DNA of 18,181 bases from Saccoglossus kowalevskii. Its lineage: Eukaryota > Hemichordata > Enteropneusta > Harrimaniidae. The notes below the pieces were generated by a model. The model was not told where the DNA came from. It saw only the letters and a list, made by a program, of their open reading frames with translations, and did not search any database. Within the stretch, counting starts at the first letter, position 1; every line of letters starts with the position of its first letter. The stretch is from NCBI RefSeq assembly GCF_000003605.2, contig NW_003133348.1, positions 52,537 through 70,717 of the forward strand. Direction: 5' to 3'. This document shows, piece after piece, positions 7,087 through 16,080 of the stretch. A program made the position numbers and the translations under genes.

Positions 7087-10000
7087 CTACAGAAGTAAAT
7101 GATAATAATGAGAATTTCGTTCATGAATAAATATATAATAAGGAACTGAATGTTTGGGAGTTAAAATTCCACTGAAATCACAATAACTCCTTTGATATTA
7201 AACTACTGAATAATATTTTTGCTGGATTTAATTATTGCTCAAAAGGCTTTTTAGGGTGTTTTGTGTATGGATCACTGATTTTTGCTGAGTTGAATGTAAA
7301 ATTATAGAAGAACTGTATATTCGGATTTTATTTTGACTGAATCATCCTTATTTTACAGTATCCAATTCAGCTGCATCTTCATTTACTTTAAAAACTGATT
7401 ATTCACAAGGTTTAATGATGGTGCTAGTTGTACAACACATGTTCTAAACGATATATTTTGTGTGCATTGTATAAGTTCTATGCAGTGTGCACTCTTAGCC
7501 AATAAGACATGTCACTGACACCCAGAAATTGTTTGTGTCACAAGTAGTCATGATTCATCCACGGCACAACCAATGACATACCAGAAAAATATACATTAAT
7601 ATAGTGTTCTTCAAAACAAAGGAAATCTAGAGTCACATCATTTTATTTCATGCCTTCAGAAGCTTCCTACAGCCACTTTATTTTTTTTTTAAATAGCTCT
7701 GTCAGCAGCATAATTAAAATCAATTCCATCAAGATTCTTACAAAATCAGTCACGTTAGAGAAGTCACTGGTCACACGTATGCCAAAAACAACACTGTGAC
7801 AGTGCAATGACTAGTGCCCTATTATTTTCACATAAATTGCTAGATTACAGTTTATAGTAAATTAAAGGAAAATTGCTTTGTTGGAAAAGACAAATATTAT
7901 CTAGTAAAAATTTCTCGAAAAAAAAAAAAAAGTTTATGTCTTCCTATAGAACTAAACACAATGTATAATTACCTTTTCTCTGAAAATATTTCTGGTGACA
8001 GCTGTACCAGCAGTATCCCAGCTTGTTTCGGCAGTGACAGCTAAACCAGTGCCAGTTAAATTAATATTGAAATGTCCCTGTGGACAATTAGCGTAACTAT
8101 AACAATCACCTGCAGTACCAAATGGGACAAAGATTCCAATTTTCGTTGTTGAGAACTTGGAATCATCATCTGGGAACAAAAATAAAATAAATGAATGTGA
8201 ATACAAATGAATGAATTTTTTATATCAATAATGGTTTCTACAAACATTATCAACACAGTCAGTTCAGAAACGATGTAGGAATAATGAACACATTAAAAAA
8301 AATTTTCAACCAAGTAAATTCAAGAATCAAAACGTATTCAGAAGCACTGATCCAAAAAAAATGAAGAATACACTATCCAAATATGATTATACCAAATCAG
8401 TATGTTATTTGGTTATCATATAGGCCCAGTTGACAACTCATTTATTGACTGTAATAGTTGGACATAGGGATTGATAACCAGTGTGCCCTGTTACAGAGCT
8501 GATTTTGTAGAATTCCTGAGTCAAAATGGAATCCTTAAAATCAAGTTGAGTCAGCTTGTTGGCTGCTGGGAAGGTCAGTCTTCAAGAAAAAGTATATGTG
8601 ACTATATACTGTGAAATACTTTATTTTAGCTGGAATTATTTTTTGCTGAAAAGACTTTATGGGTGTTTTAGATGGAATTTATTTTCACTGATTTTTGACA
8701 AGTTGGATGTAAAGTTTAGGAAAAAAGGAATCATTCCTTAAGTGAAAATAGCGAAAATTAATTCCAAGCAAAAATATTTTACAGTATATTAAAATAACTT
8801 GAGGCATAAACAAAAATGTTTTGGCCTATGATTCATTTTATTTTTACACTTATTCTGTTTATAAGTGTGGATTACATTTTACCAAATTACAAATTCAATA
8901 ATTATAATTAGATGTTTTTTAAAATGACTATATCAATGTATCATGTTCTAACGAGTTGCGTCACAGCTTCATGTCAATTTAGAGAGCCTATTGTTGATAA
9001 CTTGTTCTACTTACCAAGAACTGATAATGTATTTATATCAATTCTGATTTTAGTGAATGATGAAAATCCAGATTCTGGATGACCATGAACAGTACAAGCA
9101 CAGTCATAATTCCTGTTCCCATTATCTGGACACTTTTTGGGCTCTAATAAACTGAAAGAGATCAATAATATTAAATATATTAATATATCATCTCGCGACA
9201 ATTTGGAACAAATGCCAATATTTTGATAAGAATGAATAATAGTGTTTTATTGTATCTTAAAAAATAACATTTATATCAGTGTACAGCAATAATAATATAA
9301 ATTTAGTTTAAAATGAAAAACAGTCATGAGTCAGTGCAGTCTCTCCTAATAAACAAATGTTATATAAATAATGACAACTGTTTTTATTCATCAATGGAAG
9401 CGGCAGTCCTTACATCAGTGATGCTGACCTCTCTCTCTATGCATATTAAGATGGAATTGTCTTTTGTGCTATAAAGGAAATGCACTATAGAAAATTTGCT
9501 GATCAATAAGTTCAATACATAAATAACTGAATCAATTACAATTCAAACCCAGCTAGGCTTGTTTCAGAACTTTTTAGTGGGGCATCCGCCTTACTCTACC
9601 GAGTAGACCAAATTGCTGCTCCTCTATTAGGTCAAGTAACTTACGTTTTTGGATAAATTTCTGAAAAATTTTCAGCTTCACCAGCTGGCAGTGTAAGATA
9701 TTCGGATGGATTATCTGATATCATATTATAACAGTACACCTGTAACAGTCTTCCATGCACTAAGATTTGATATTCACTGTCCTTGGTAACACCTTTCATC
9801 TTTTTAACATCTTGACAACTTCCAGGTAAACCTAAGACACACACAGAATGTTGAAATCGAGTCAATTCATGATCAACACAACAAAAATTGAAAAAATATC
9901 TTTTAGCGTTTTATTTGGGGTTTGCACTCATCTCAAATTCTGCTTCTCAAATTTTTAATTTTAATGAGAACCTTCCTTTATTTGCATGCCAAGTGTAAAT

Positions 10001-13000
10001 ATCCATAAAATGAAAATGCTAAGAGTACTGTAATCTATGTTTTGGGGTTTCAGATTAATGAAGTTGATATTATTGTGAGCTATGCTGTAAAATTGTTTTG
10101 AGAAATGATTCCTGCACTATACTGCAACGTGGTCAGGATTAACATATTTTAATACATGTTTAAATACATGTTTGAAATACATATTTGAAATACATGTTTG
10201 AAATACATGTTTAAATACATGTTTGAAATACATGTTTAAATACATGTTTAAATACATGTTTAAATACATGTTTAAATACATGTTTGAAATACATGTTTGA
10301 AAATACATGTTTAAATACATGTTTGAAATACATGTTTAAATACATGTTTAAATACATGTTTAAATACATGTTTGAAATACATGTTAATTTATTGTATGCT
10401 GGATCATTGAAATGTTTGATCAAAGATACATCTCTGTCATTTTTGGAGAATTATCCCACACATCTGTGATATAAGCATGACATACAAAATCAGCTTTTGA
10501 CTTGGTGTTACAGATGTCACTATCACATTTTACATGACTCTGTATAATTTGATTGAAAATAATGTAAAAGAAAAGAATATATATGAACTTACATGGTCCA
10601 CTATCACATGTTCTGAAACTTTCAGGTTTGACAGCAGGAGGACGGCACATATTTTCTAATCTAGTTTCCCCACTTCTACCTGTACATTGTACTTTTCTTT
10701 GTGTTATTCCAATTCCACAACTCCTAGAACACTAAATTAAGAGAAATATATATTATAGTGACACACAGGATTACCAAACCACTAGATTCAGCTCAACACT
10801 ATGGTAATTTAATTCATCAGGCACTCAACAGATTGGTCACCCCATACACTTATTAATTTTTTTTATATAAATCATGTATATATTCGTCTGTGTGAGAAGG
10901 AAGTTACGATAACTGCTTTATTTGATATATACATATTAAAATAAAATTCATTTATTGTATACTTGATCATTAAAATATGACTTATTTTTACTGTATATAC
11001 TTACTTCACTCCACATTCCTACTATCCAATGATTGCTAGCGTCACATTCACCCAGATTACATAATTTGACTGCTGATGGCTTTTTACTCACTTCACATCC
11101 TGTAGTGTCTCCTGGTACAGGCCATCCTCCTTTGCTGAGTATCTTACAAGACACTCGTCTTGATTGGTGACCCTGTCCACATGTCTGTGAACACTGATAA
11201 TAGATTAAAATTAGTTTATTAAAGCAAACTGATTTCAAGCCTAGCTTATTCAAAGAAATTATTGATGACTATAACTTAGTGATTAGTACTTTGATGGACA
11301 TTCCCATGTTGAAATTAACAAGAAACATTGCACATTGAGCTAATACATAGAAATGTAAATAAGTATTCACAAAATTAGATAATTGAAGATATCATCACGA
11401 AATGAACAAATCTAAGAGATGGCATAGCATGTAGATAAGTATGTCCTTCTCATAGTGAAGCAGATTGCATGCTGTATATCTATAACAATTTAACTAAAAT
11501 ATGATCATACATACTTCAGACCACTGGCCATTGGTCCATATAACTGTAGGACCAGGGCAAGATTGGGAATTACATTTCTTTGAGTTCCTGGGTCTTTTTT
11601 TACCACACTTTCTATCTTCTACAAGCTGGTCTTTACTATCAATGCAATGAACAACTCTGTGTCTTTTACCTCCGCTGCAAGACCTTGTACACTGTTGATG
11701 AATAAAGTTATCAATCATCTTGAAACCATGTTTTTGTATCATACTTTTTCACCACCAGACTTTCTCACCCAACAGACAAAATCTGAGCCAATTTTTTGTT
11801 TTTATTCAAAATATTTGGCTATTTTAGTCCAAATCTTCTGAAGAAAAGTGCACTCTATAAAAGGGACTATTTTGCACATTTGTGATGAAAAGAGGGAAAT
11901 GGTGGTGAAAAGGTTAAGAGAGGAGGGTGTGTACTATAAGTAAAATATCAAATGAAATGTTGTAGTAAGAAACGAAAGGGTAAACAAGCATGAGAATGTT
12001 AATGGGTGATTTTAATAATCTGTGAGCATCTAAAAAGTGTTTCTTAACTGTACCAAATCATATTGGAGTATGCAATAAATGATAATGATACTTTAATAGA
12101 AATTTGAATAGAAAAACATGATTTTTTTTCTTTATGTGAACTTAAAATGGAAACCCAAAGATCATGTGTCAACCAGTTGAGTACAGAGGAGTAGTTTGTT
12201 GCAGTCCCTGCCAAACGCCTGTGAATGTACATAGTTCTTAGGTGATTTCCGGTTCAGGATATAGCAGTTAATACCATGATTTTTTGAAATACTGTGGAAT
12301 ACTTTATTTTCGCTGGAATTAATTTTCGCTGATTTTTTATGAGTTTAATGTGAAATATAGGAAAAAAAGTATATTCGCTGGATTTTATATTCACGGAATC
12401 ATCCCTTCAGCGAAAATAAATTCCAAGCGAAAATAAAGTATTCTACAGTACTGTCTTATTTTGAAATACTTTCTTCATTAGAATTTGCATTATTTAATAT
12501 AGTAGGATGTAGAAAACCTGATTAATACCGCAAAATAATGGTACACTGAAAAGGGAGGTGCTGAGATTGGGCAAATAATATAGAGATTACTCATAGCCCT
12601 ATATGCATTACTAGAGGAGACGTGCTTACCTGTGACCACCTACCAGTCCTCCATGTATATGTGACACAATCAGGTTTTTTACATTTGCGTGTATCAATTG
12701 GTTTCTTTCTTGGGTCACACAATTCAGAAATCCCTGTACGGTATCTATCTTTAGTACATTTTACTTCTCTTGTCTTCACACCTTCTCCACATTTAACTGA
12801 ACACTGGTAAAAACAAATTTATTTTCATCCTTATTATCATGGTTCAATTATTGAGGCTGAATTGTCTAGATACAATTGTTAAGTTATTGTAGTAAGCACA
12901 AAGCCACAAAATTTACAAACACAAATAAAATAATGCAATAAAAACAAATCCCTTATAATACCAAAAGTTGTCAACAGAGGGCGATGTTATACACAAGTGC

Positions 13001-13232
13001 ACAACTAAATTCAAATAGAACAGGCTGAACGTGGAAGTTGTGTGTGAATTATCAGTGTTAGGATTACCTTACTCCAGGGTTCTGACTTCCATTTTGGACA
13101 TTTCATTACACGACATCCTCTTGACTGTTTAGGTTTCTCACTTTGGCATAGCTCATCTGGTAGATCTCTGCCTTCACTGTCAATACAGTAAACTGCACGA
13201 TATCTTTGTCCTCTGCCACATGTAGCTGAACA
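6994..13232 (-). CDS. ADAMTS9/20: ADAMTS9/20 (GON-1)-type protein, C-terminal part: 5 TSRs plus GON domain, nine exons
   Basis: Join of exons 13232-13068, 12803-12630, 11691-11515, 11193-11005, 10731-10593, 9831-9645, 9151-9015, 8169-7973 and 7086-6994. Every junction has GT/AG and matching phase, and the total of 1458 nt gives 485 residues plus TGA. Residues 1-282 carry five TSRs with regular six-cysteine spacing; residues about 283-485 form a full-length GON domain. From family knowledge, TSRs plus a C-terminal GON domain mark the ADAMTS9/ADAMTS20/GON-1 group of secreted, matrix-bound proteases that cleave proteoglycans and guide cell migration. Two N-glycosylation sequons (NFS, NLT) lie in the GON part. 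The protease half is not in the window, so a catalytically inactive ADAMTS-like protein cannot be excluded. ADAMTS9 and ADAMTS20 cannot be separated here; an invertebrate copy would probably be co-orthologous to both. Confidence 0.92.
7204..7360 (+). mobile_element. Copy 3 of the palindromic MITE, right arm deleted, intronic
   Basis: The 157-bp copy shares GCTTTTTAGGGTGTTTTGTG, TTTTTGCTGAGTTGAATGTA, GGATTTTATTTTGACTGAA and ends TTTTACAGTA. Most of the right arm after ATCATCC is missing. It lies in the last intron of the ADAMTS gene (7087-7972). Confidence 0.8.
7361..7972. other. Remainder of last ADAMTS intron; nothing else seen
   Basis: AT-rich intron sequence with poly-A/T runs at about 7680 and 7918-7931. 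No further exon or repeat was recognised. Confidence 0.6.
7973..8169 (-). CDS. ADAMTS9/20: ADAMTS exon: C-terminal part of GON domain
   Basis: This exon has two bases then 65 codons, phase 1 in and phase 0 out. The acceptor is TTTGTTCCCAG, the donor GAAAAG before GTAATT. It encodes the best GON hallmark in the window: PFGTAGDCYSYANCPQGHF followed by NINLTGTGLAV. The family motif is FATAGDCYxxxxCPQGRFSINLxGTGL. It contains an NLT sequon. The exon ends inside the TRNIFREK segment, and the domain needs about 30 more residues, supplied by the terminal exon. Confidence 0.96.
8607..8786 (+). mobile_element. Copy 4 of the palindromic MITE, intronic
   Basis: The 180-bp copy runs from TACTGTGAAATACTTTATTT to ATTTTACAGTA, with the shared middle GGGTGTTTTAGATGGAATTT and GGAATCATTCCTTAAGTGAA. 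It lies in the intron 8170-9014. TATA flanks the left end and TATT the right, so TA may be the target duplication. Confidence 0.85.
9015..9151 (-). CDS. ADAMTS9/20: ADAMTS exon: middle of GON domain
   Basis: This exon has one base, 45 codons and one base, phase 2 in and phase 1 out. The acceptor is TCTCTTTCAG, the donor GTTCTTG before GTAAGT. It encodes KKCPDNGNRNYDCAC and GFSSFTKIRIDINTL, corresponding to the GON middle section (GFSSFxKIRxDxNxx in the family). The split Thr codon at its start and split Asp codon at its end both form correctly with the neighbouring exons. Confidence 0.94.
9541..9625 (-). repeat. tRNA-like SINE or tRNA-pseudogene relic, intronic
   Basis: On the minus strand GGTCTACTCGGTAGAGTA resembles a pol III A box, and GGGTTTGAATT about 45 bp later resembles a B box. 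The cloverleaf is not restorable by eye and there is no CCA end, so it is not a working tRNA. A SINE head is the simplest reading. It starts 20 bp past the donor of the upstream GON exon. Confidence 0.4.
9645..9831 (-). CDS. ADAMTS9/20: ADAMTS exon: N-terminal part of GON domain
   Basis: This exon has two bases, 61 codons and two more bases, phase 1 in and phase 2 out. The acceptor is GTGTGTCTTAG, the donor AAAAAC before GTAAGT. It holds the opening GON signatures: SCQDVK, KGVTKDSEYQI, VYCYNM, PSEYLTLPAG and ENFSEIYPK. These match the pattern of the GON domain of ADAMTS9/20 and nematode GON-1 as I know it. An NFS sequon is present. The 3' boundary lies 20 bp from a tRNA-like repeat relic in the following intron. 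Confidence 0.95.
10143..10387. repeat. Minisatellite of 12-13 bp units, intronic
   Basis: About 19 units of AAATACATGTTT or GAAATACATGTTT lie in tandem in the intron 9832-10592. The alternation of 12-bp and 13-bp forms is irregular. ACATGT is a palindrome, and AAATACATGTTT is nearly self-complementary, so both strands show long frames of repeated Met-Tyr-Leu or Lys-His-Val-Phe. These are artefacts of the repeat, not proteins. Confidence 0.95.
10593..10731 (-). CDS. ADAMTS9/20: ADAMTS exon: TSR 5 (Cys half), last repeat before GON
   Basis: This exon has 46 codons plus one base. It starts in phase 0 after TTAATTTAG and ends in phase 1 (CCA T, then GTAAGT). The trailing T joins GT of the next exon to make the sixth Cys of the repeat. 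Cysteines are at 1, 5, 16, 29, 42 and 47, the last one split by the intron. CSRSCGIG fits the O-fucose consensus. The repeat ends RTCDSGPC, the usual TSR close, and leads straight into the GON domain. Confidence 0.92.
11005..11193 (-). CDS. ADAMTS9/20: ADAMTS exon: TSR 4 (Cys half) plus Trp strand of TSR 5
   Basis: This exon encodes 63 codons, phase 0 at both ends. The acceptor is CTATTATCAG, the donor AGTGAA before GTAAGT. Cysteines lie at 1, 5, 16, 33, 45 and 50; the third-to-fourth gap is four residues longer than in the neighbouring repeats because of a GGWPVPGD insertion. CSQTCGQG fits the O-fucosylation consensus. It ends in HWIVGMWSE, the Trp strand of the last repeat. Confidence 0.93.
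11363..11433 (+). repeat. Single dispersed copy of the ~150-bp repeat, intronic
   Basis: TATTCACAAAATTAGATAAT, TGAAGATATCATCACGAAAT, GAACAAATCTAAGAGA and GCATGTAG match the array at 966-1539 in order. This shows the unit is a dispersed repeat and not only a local satellite. It lies in the intron 11194-11514. Confidence 0.8.
11515..11691 (-). CDS. ADAMTS9/20: ADAMTS exon: TSR 3 (Cys half) plus Trp strand of TSR 4
   Basis: This exon encodes 59 codons, phase 0 at both ends. The acceptor is TTCATCAACAG, the donor TCTGAA before GTATGT. Cysteines lie at 1, 5, 16, 29, 40 and 45. CTRSCSGG keeps the O-fucose acceptor Ser and the later Gly, although the usual CG is CS here. The middle is strongly basic (RKCGKKRPRNSKKC). 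It closes with WTNGQWSE. A piggyBac-like MITE relic sits only about 50 bp upstream of the acceptor. Confidence 0.92.
11743..11917 (+). mobile_element. Second piggyBac-like MITE, internally deleted, intronic
   Basis: Left end CTTTTTCACCACCAGAC, right end GGTGGTGAAAAGG followed by TTAA at 11914-11917. The left TTAA has decayed. It shares the middle TTTGGCTATTTTAGTCCAAA with the copy at 3055-3298 but is about 70 bp shorter. It lies 50 bp upstream of the acceptor of the TSR 3 exon. Confidence 0.7.
11918..12289. other. ADAMTS intron sequence; nothing recognised
   Basis: This part of the intron 11692-12629 between the two MITE copies shows no exon-like frame with TSR cysteines and no known repeat. 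Confidence 0.55.
12290..12450 (+). mobile_element. Copy 5 of the palindromic MITE, best-preserved arms, intronic
   Basis: The 161-bp copy has arms TACTGTGGAATACTTTATTT and the complement of TACTGTAGAATACTTTATTT, each continuing TTCGCT(T)GGAATT. It lacks about 40 bp of the inner left arm (the GACTTTTTGGGTGTTTT section) found in copies 4 and 6. It lies in the intron 11692-12629. Confidence 0.9.
12630..12803 (-). CDS. ADAMTS9/20: ADAMTS exon: TSR 2 (Cys half) plus Trp strand of TSR 3
   Basis: This exon encodes 58 codons, phase 0 at both ends. The acceptor is TTTTTACCAG, the donor TCACAG before GTAAGC. Cysteines at 1, 5, 16, 29, 41 and 46 give the TSR spacing. The first segment reads CSVKCGEG. 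The residue normally Ser/Thr for O-fucose is Lys, so this repeat alone among the five cannot be fucosylated at that site. It ends in WRTGRWSQ. It is basic and rich in Lys/Arg, as heparin-binding TSRs often are (inference). Confidence 0.92.
13068..13232 (-). CDS. ADAMTS9/20: ADAMTS exon: TSR 1 (Cys half) plus Trp strand of TSR 2
   Basis: This exon encodes 55 codons, phase 0 at both ends. The acceptor is TGATTACAG before TGT, the donor AAG before GTAATC. Cysteines fall at residues 1, 5, 16, 29, 40 and 45, the spacing of a type 1 thrombospondin repeat. It opens with CSATCGRG, which fits the CxxS/TCxxG consensus for O-fucosylation by POFUT2. It ends in WKSEPWSK, the Trp strand of the next repeat. 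The Trp strand of this first repeat must come from an upstream exon that I could not find in the window. Confidence 0.9.
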
Positions 13233-14060
13233 CTGTAATCAAATACAAACATTATTAATATAAATATACAAATACTGGAGGCACCAATACAGTGAAATGT
13301 TACCTTGGCCATGCATAGACGCTAAAAGTCTATGTCTTGGCTAAGGTACTTTAGCTAAAATTAATCTCAATTTATAAATCTTAGTTTATCACTTATTGCA
13401 ATGGTCTGCTGGGTAAAGACCCAAAGACAGCAAGGGAAACATGTAATTAAAAATGCAACTCCAGATGCGGAGAGAGATGAAGACTTCTGACTCATTTTTC
13501 AAAACAGCCACAAAAAATCAAGATGTTTTATTTTCAAACATTCTGCTGTCTTGTCATTAGTTTGACTTGAACAAACCAGGAGGCACATATCTTTACTACA
13601 GCTGACTACCAGCTGTTCACTTGTTTAGCCTAAATTCTTAATAACTCTTTCTACCATTCACTCTATTACAATCAAGCAAAGCAGTGGTAAAAATAACATA
13701 GAGAAGAGCCAGCCTTCAAAAACCTTTCTGTTTCTCATTTGCCTAATATTGCTCACACAGCTATTGATAACATATGGTCAAAGTGAAAACACATTAATAT
13801 AGATGATATTATTATACTTCTAGCACCGAAAACAATAAAATTAGCCATTCTATAAAAAGCTGTATCAGCACTCCTTCCTATACCTGTCACCACTTATTTA
13901 AACATTCAAACTTTCCCTTACATGGTGTAAACTAGGTTACTAACATTGACATGTTCCAGATTATTGATGTAACATTCAAACATTTTCTTTTGTTTACATT
14001 GGATGCAGAAGTTCCATAGCACACCATGGAAATAGAATTCTGTCACTGACACAAATATCT
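13233..14060. other. Upstream ADAMTS intron; no exon found
   Basis: I looked on the minus strand for a TSR half-exon (acceptor, TGT, C-x3-C-G, WS, donor) and found none. A GCCAAG before GTAACA at about 13305 looks donor-like but has no cysteine frame before it. Confidence 0.5.
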
Positions 14061-14252
14061 CAGCTGGAATTAATTTTCGCTGAAAAGACTTTTTGGGTGT
14101 TTTGTATGGAATTTATTTTCACCAATTTTTGACGAGTTGAATGTAAAATATAGGAATAAATGTATATTAGCTGGATTTTATTTTAACTGAATCATTCCTT
14201 CAGCGAAAATAGCAAAAATTAGTTGCAAGTGAAAATAAAGTATTTTACAGTA
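14061..14252 (+). mobile_element. Copy 6 of the palindromic MITE, left end truncated
   Basis: It starts inside the left arm at CAGCTGGAATTAATTTTCGC, keeps the full middle with GACTTTTTGGGTGTTTTGTA and GAATCATTCCTTCAGCGAAA, and ends TATTTTACAGTA. At 192 bp it is the fullest middle among the plus-strand copies. It lies upstream of the first recognised exon, probably in an intron. Confidence 0.88.
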
Positions 14253-14270
14253 ATCTCTTAAAATATGTAT

Positions 14271-14333
14271 AATAATAAGATTATCATGAGAATACCGCAA
14301 AATATGCACTCAGGCAGTATGGGTCAATATGAT
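14271..14333 (+). repeat. Left member of a 63-bp inverted repeat pair
   Basis: TTATCATGAGAATA, GCACTCAGGCAGTATGGG and flanking AATAATAAGA are repeated in reverse complement at 18081-18143 with roughly 80 percent identity by eye. The pair lies about 3.7 kb apart. Confidence 0.75.
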
Positions 14334-16080
14334 CGCTATACTGCTTTTGAACTCTCCAAATAACCTTATAATATAAAAAAAAAAAATTTAACACAGAATG
14401 CCTCTGTGACATCTTCAAATGATGTAGATGGATGTAAATAAAGTCATTGAAAGAAAACAACTCTGTTTGGTTGTGAAGCCATTGTCATTTGGAATACAGT
14501 AAACTCCTAAAACAACAGTATTGATGGATGGCTATAAATTAACAATATCAGCAGTGTAAACATCATCCTTTCGTACCAATATACATTGTACATCAGTGAA
14601 CCAATTCACCAATTGAAGGCACAAATTAAAAGAATGGTGCATTCCACAAACACACAACTCAAATAAAAATTATTAGCTGATGTGAATTGTGACTGATCAA
14701 AAAAAGCAGTAGTTTGCACTGGTATTTAATTCTGATACAAACATAGAGCATGACCAATAAAAGTGCCACAGGTCAGAAAATTATACCTTCAATAAGTTTA
14801 CAGCAGATTATCAACGAATCAGCATTCTAAATTTGTGAATAATTCTTTGTAAAAGTTATAGTTCTGCTGAACATTAAACATGTATCTTGAGTAGTATGCA
14901 AAATGTATTTAATTGTAGTGACTTAAAAAATCTCAAAAAAAAAATTGCAGTTGGTTTTTGCAAAATGTAAAAACTTCTAGACAGAGTATCAAACTTCATT
15001 GGACAAAGAATGTGCTCTACTGAGGTTCGTTTATCACTTTTATTTTTCAGAATATATTGAATAAAAAGTGAACTACCCTTTCTTTTCTGTGTTAAGTTTC
15101 CTGTACAACAAACCTATTTGCTTGCATCTCTGAACCTACAAAAGTAGCTATGTGTACTCTGTACGTGATGACCAGAATGGCAAAAAACAAACTATGACTA
15201 ACAATACAGACTTCAAAGACTATATCTACTGAATCATGACTGCAATTAGTAGATTTGCTAATCAAAACAAAATATACATGTATATCTACTCTCCTGCACT
15301 TAAATCTAAGTTAAAGGATCACACAGGCAGGGACTAGGCTGATGATTGCTTACAAAGAATACAGATTTTTTTTACAGTATAAGATTGCATTTACTGAAGA
15401 TATTTCAAGTAGGTAGAAGAATGCTGAGAGATCAAAGTAAAGCATTCATACTTCATTAAATCATTTAAATATATTCACTGAACACATGTACTTTACTTTG
15501 GCATACAATGGCAAATTACATTTAGATATATCACTTTCGTCCCAACTGCTGAGACACATTACAAAAAAAATAATTATTCTGCCATAATAATTATAGCCAC
15601 AGAAAGGTAAATTAAACATCTGGAAAACATACTGTGCATTTATTAAAATAGCATACCAGTATTCGATTTACAACACAAATTTGAAAAAAAATAAAGATTT
15701 TTCATACATGCTATTTTCTCCCAGTTTGCAAAGTGGTAATCTGAAATATAATGTGGTATTAGCCCCCACAGCTGTAACTATTTTATTCATTCTAGACTAC
15801 AAGGATGATACAAGTCAGTACTTATATTTTGCTGCCTGCACCAATACTTCAATTTACAAATTTCTTAATAAAAAAAAAATAATATAAATATTTCTATATT
15901 AGAAGCATACACAAACCAAAAACTGAATGCTGGATCATGACTTTTGACTTTTGACTATAGACACACTTAAGTCTTTTACAAAAGCAGAGCAAATACAATA
16001 TGATTACAAAATATACCTAACCAAATTTTTTACCAATGTACTAGTACTATCGTTGGAACCCACACATGTTTTATTTTATG
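14334..16080. other. No gene seen; AT-rich, probably intron
   Basis: No open frame with recognisable protein features and no splice-framed TSR exon. Several poly-A/T runs. Short frames such as the one at 15681-15887 have no recognisable features. Confidence 0.5.

Noticed and set aside
8056-8256. Minus-strand frame overlapping the GON exon
   Set aside because: It is out of frame with the GON domain and lacks any family motif.
10143-10387. Possible CRISPR-like array
   Set aside because: Units are 12-13 bp with no spacers, and the DNA is animal. It is a minisatellite.
10117-10469. Long open frames rich in Met-Tyr-Leu and Lys-His-Val-Phe on both strands
   Set aside because: They come wholly from the 12/13-bp minisatellite, which has no stop in several frames. 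No protein family is implied.
11647-11841. Plus-strand frame across the TSR 3 exon
   Set aside because: It is antisense to a well-supported exon and continues into a MITE.
12521-12540. ATACCGCAAAATA shared with 14292-14305 as a third copy of the 63-bp repeat
   Set aside because: Only about 13 bases match, without the flanking CTCAGGCAGTATGGG. Chance is possible in AT-rich DNA.
13106-13312. Minus-strand frame starting with a Met upstream of TSR 1
   Set aside because: It is read in a different frame from the TSR exon and crosses the clear acceptor at 13233. It is a shadow frame.
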